Source of the DNA: Azonexus sp.
GTDB lineage: Bacteria > Pseudomonadota > Gammaproteobacteria > Burkholderiales > Rhodocyclaceae
Direction of reading: 5' to 3'
Length of the DNA: 60,430 nucleotides
NCBI GenBank assembly: GCA_017983755.1
Contig: JAGOAU010000017.1
Location: 1-60,430, forward strand
The notes under the pieces are model-generated. The model was not told where the DNA came from and made no database searches. It saw only the letters and a list, made by a program, of their open reading frames with translations. This document shows positions 60,224 through 60,430 of the stretch, one piece after another; the first letter of the stretch is position 1; every line of letters starts with the position of its first letter. The position numbers were made by a program, and so were the translations under genes.

Positions 60224-60385
60224 TTAACTCCGATGGTGATGTAACTCAGCCTTGCCAGCCAAAACGGCATTGATGACCATCAAGGCGAGTGGCAAGCCAT
60301 ACAGCCACGTCCACCCTTGCGCGAAGAGCAGCAAGAGCAACGCCGGGGCGATGTAGGCCAGTGCCAGAAAAAATAGGATTTTCAT
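60224..60385 (-). CDS. Small two-helix membrane protein (53 residues)
   Basis: ATG 60385, with AGAGGCTTTAAGCGG upstream, encodes MKILFFLALAYIAPALLLLL then FAQGWTW, a second hydrophobic stretch (YGLPLALMVINAVLAG) and a His-rich tail (ELHHHRS). Two predicted membrane helices. It is leftward, divergent from nothing else in the window; a longer operon may continue to the right. Function unknown. Confidence 0.55.
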   Translation of the reverse strand: MKILFFLALAYIAPALLLLLFAQGWTWLYGLPLALMVINAVLAGKAELHHHRS

Positions 60386-60430
60386 CCGCTTAAAGCCTCT
60401 CTAGCGCCCCGTCACAACCCAAGAAATCGC

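Overview
The window is a GC-rich stretch of a proteobacterial chromosome. Gene content fits a betaproteobacterium, most likely of the Rhodocyclaceae/Rhodocyclales: MocR next to DUF2917, stand-alone hemerythrin and CZB proteins, YceI-YceI-cytochrome b561, ETF-ubiquinone oxidoreductase and the 1309-residue PurL. The taxonomic call is inference from gene content; no rRNA or marker phylogeny is available here.

Left edge (1-2357): the end of an integrated island. It holds the terminus of a probable IS21-family element, a small AlpA/excisionase-like protein, an unknown protein and a tyrosine integrase. The island stops at a displaced 3' half of a tRNA-Val(CAC) gene, so the intact tRNA and the rest of the island should lie to the left. 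From about 2360 the sequence is ordinary chromosome.

Core blocks, left to right: a Bax-inhibitor-1 membrane protein; a flavin reductase convergent with a Mut7-C RNase; a Lon-like protease; then a rightward run (8121-14394) of alanine dehydrogenase, acetate-CoA ligase, 2-oxoacid dehydrogenase E1 alpha, E1 beta and E2, and an acyl carrier protein. Opposite it lie a cytochrome b5-like/ferric-reductase-like redox operon and a DODA dioxygenase-cytochrome b561-YceI-YceI operon with a divergent LysR. Next come an EamA transporter behind a leader-peptide/terminator arrangement, a thioesterase, a radical SAM protein, a ParDE module, an MFS/AraC pair, tpm, tag, an AT-rich PIN/NYN gene, msrB, a SEC-C protein and several small genes. 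Then creA, a DnaQ/GIY-YIG nuclease fusion, a coupled rhodanese-unknown-GST operon, an HD-GYP-type protein, glpD-glpK, an AraC regulator divergent from a TTC38-like TPR protein, and purL.

Right part (45-60 kb): a membrane-anchored TIR protein with Ig-like and C-terminal domains on the far side of the membrane; a CZB protein; a 53-codon gene; a hemerythrin; DUF2917 and a MocR regulator preceded by ACTGTA-type operators; ppiD, fabI, ETF-QO, a thioesterase and a dNTPase. An intact IS5-family element has landed exactly on the dNTPase stop codon, followed by ada, a 2H phosphoesterase and a 53-codon membrane protein.

Most notable: (i) a dispersed intergenic element, TTTTTGCC-N10-GGTCGACCGCARCC, in one orientation at gene ends; (ii) the 2-oxoacid dehydrogenase cluster ending in an acyl carrier protein and lacking E3; (iii) the TIR transmembrane protein; (iv) a small ACTGTA/TACAGT operator set that may link the MocR regulator to an unannotated 53-codon gene.
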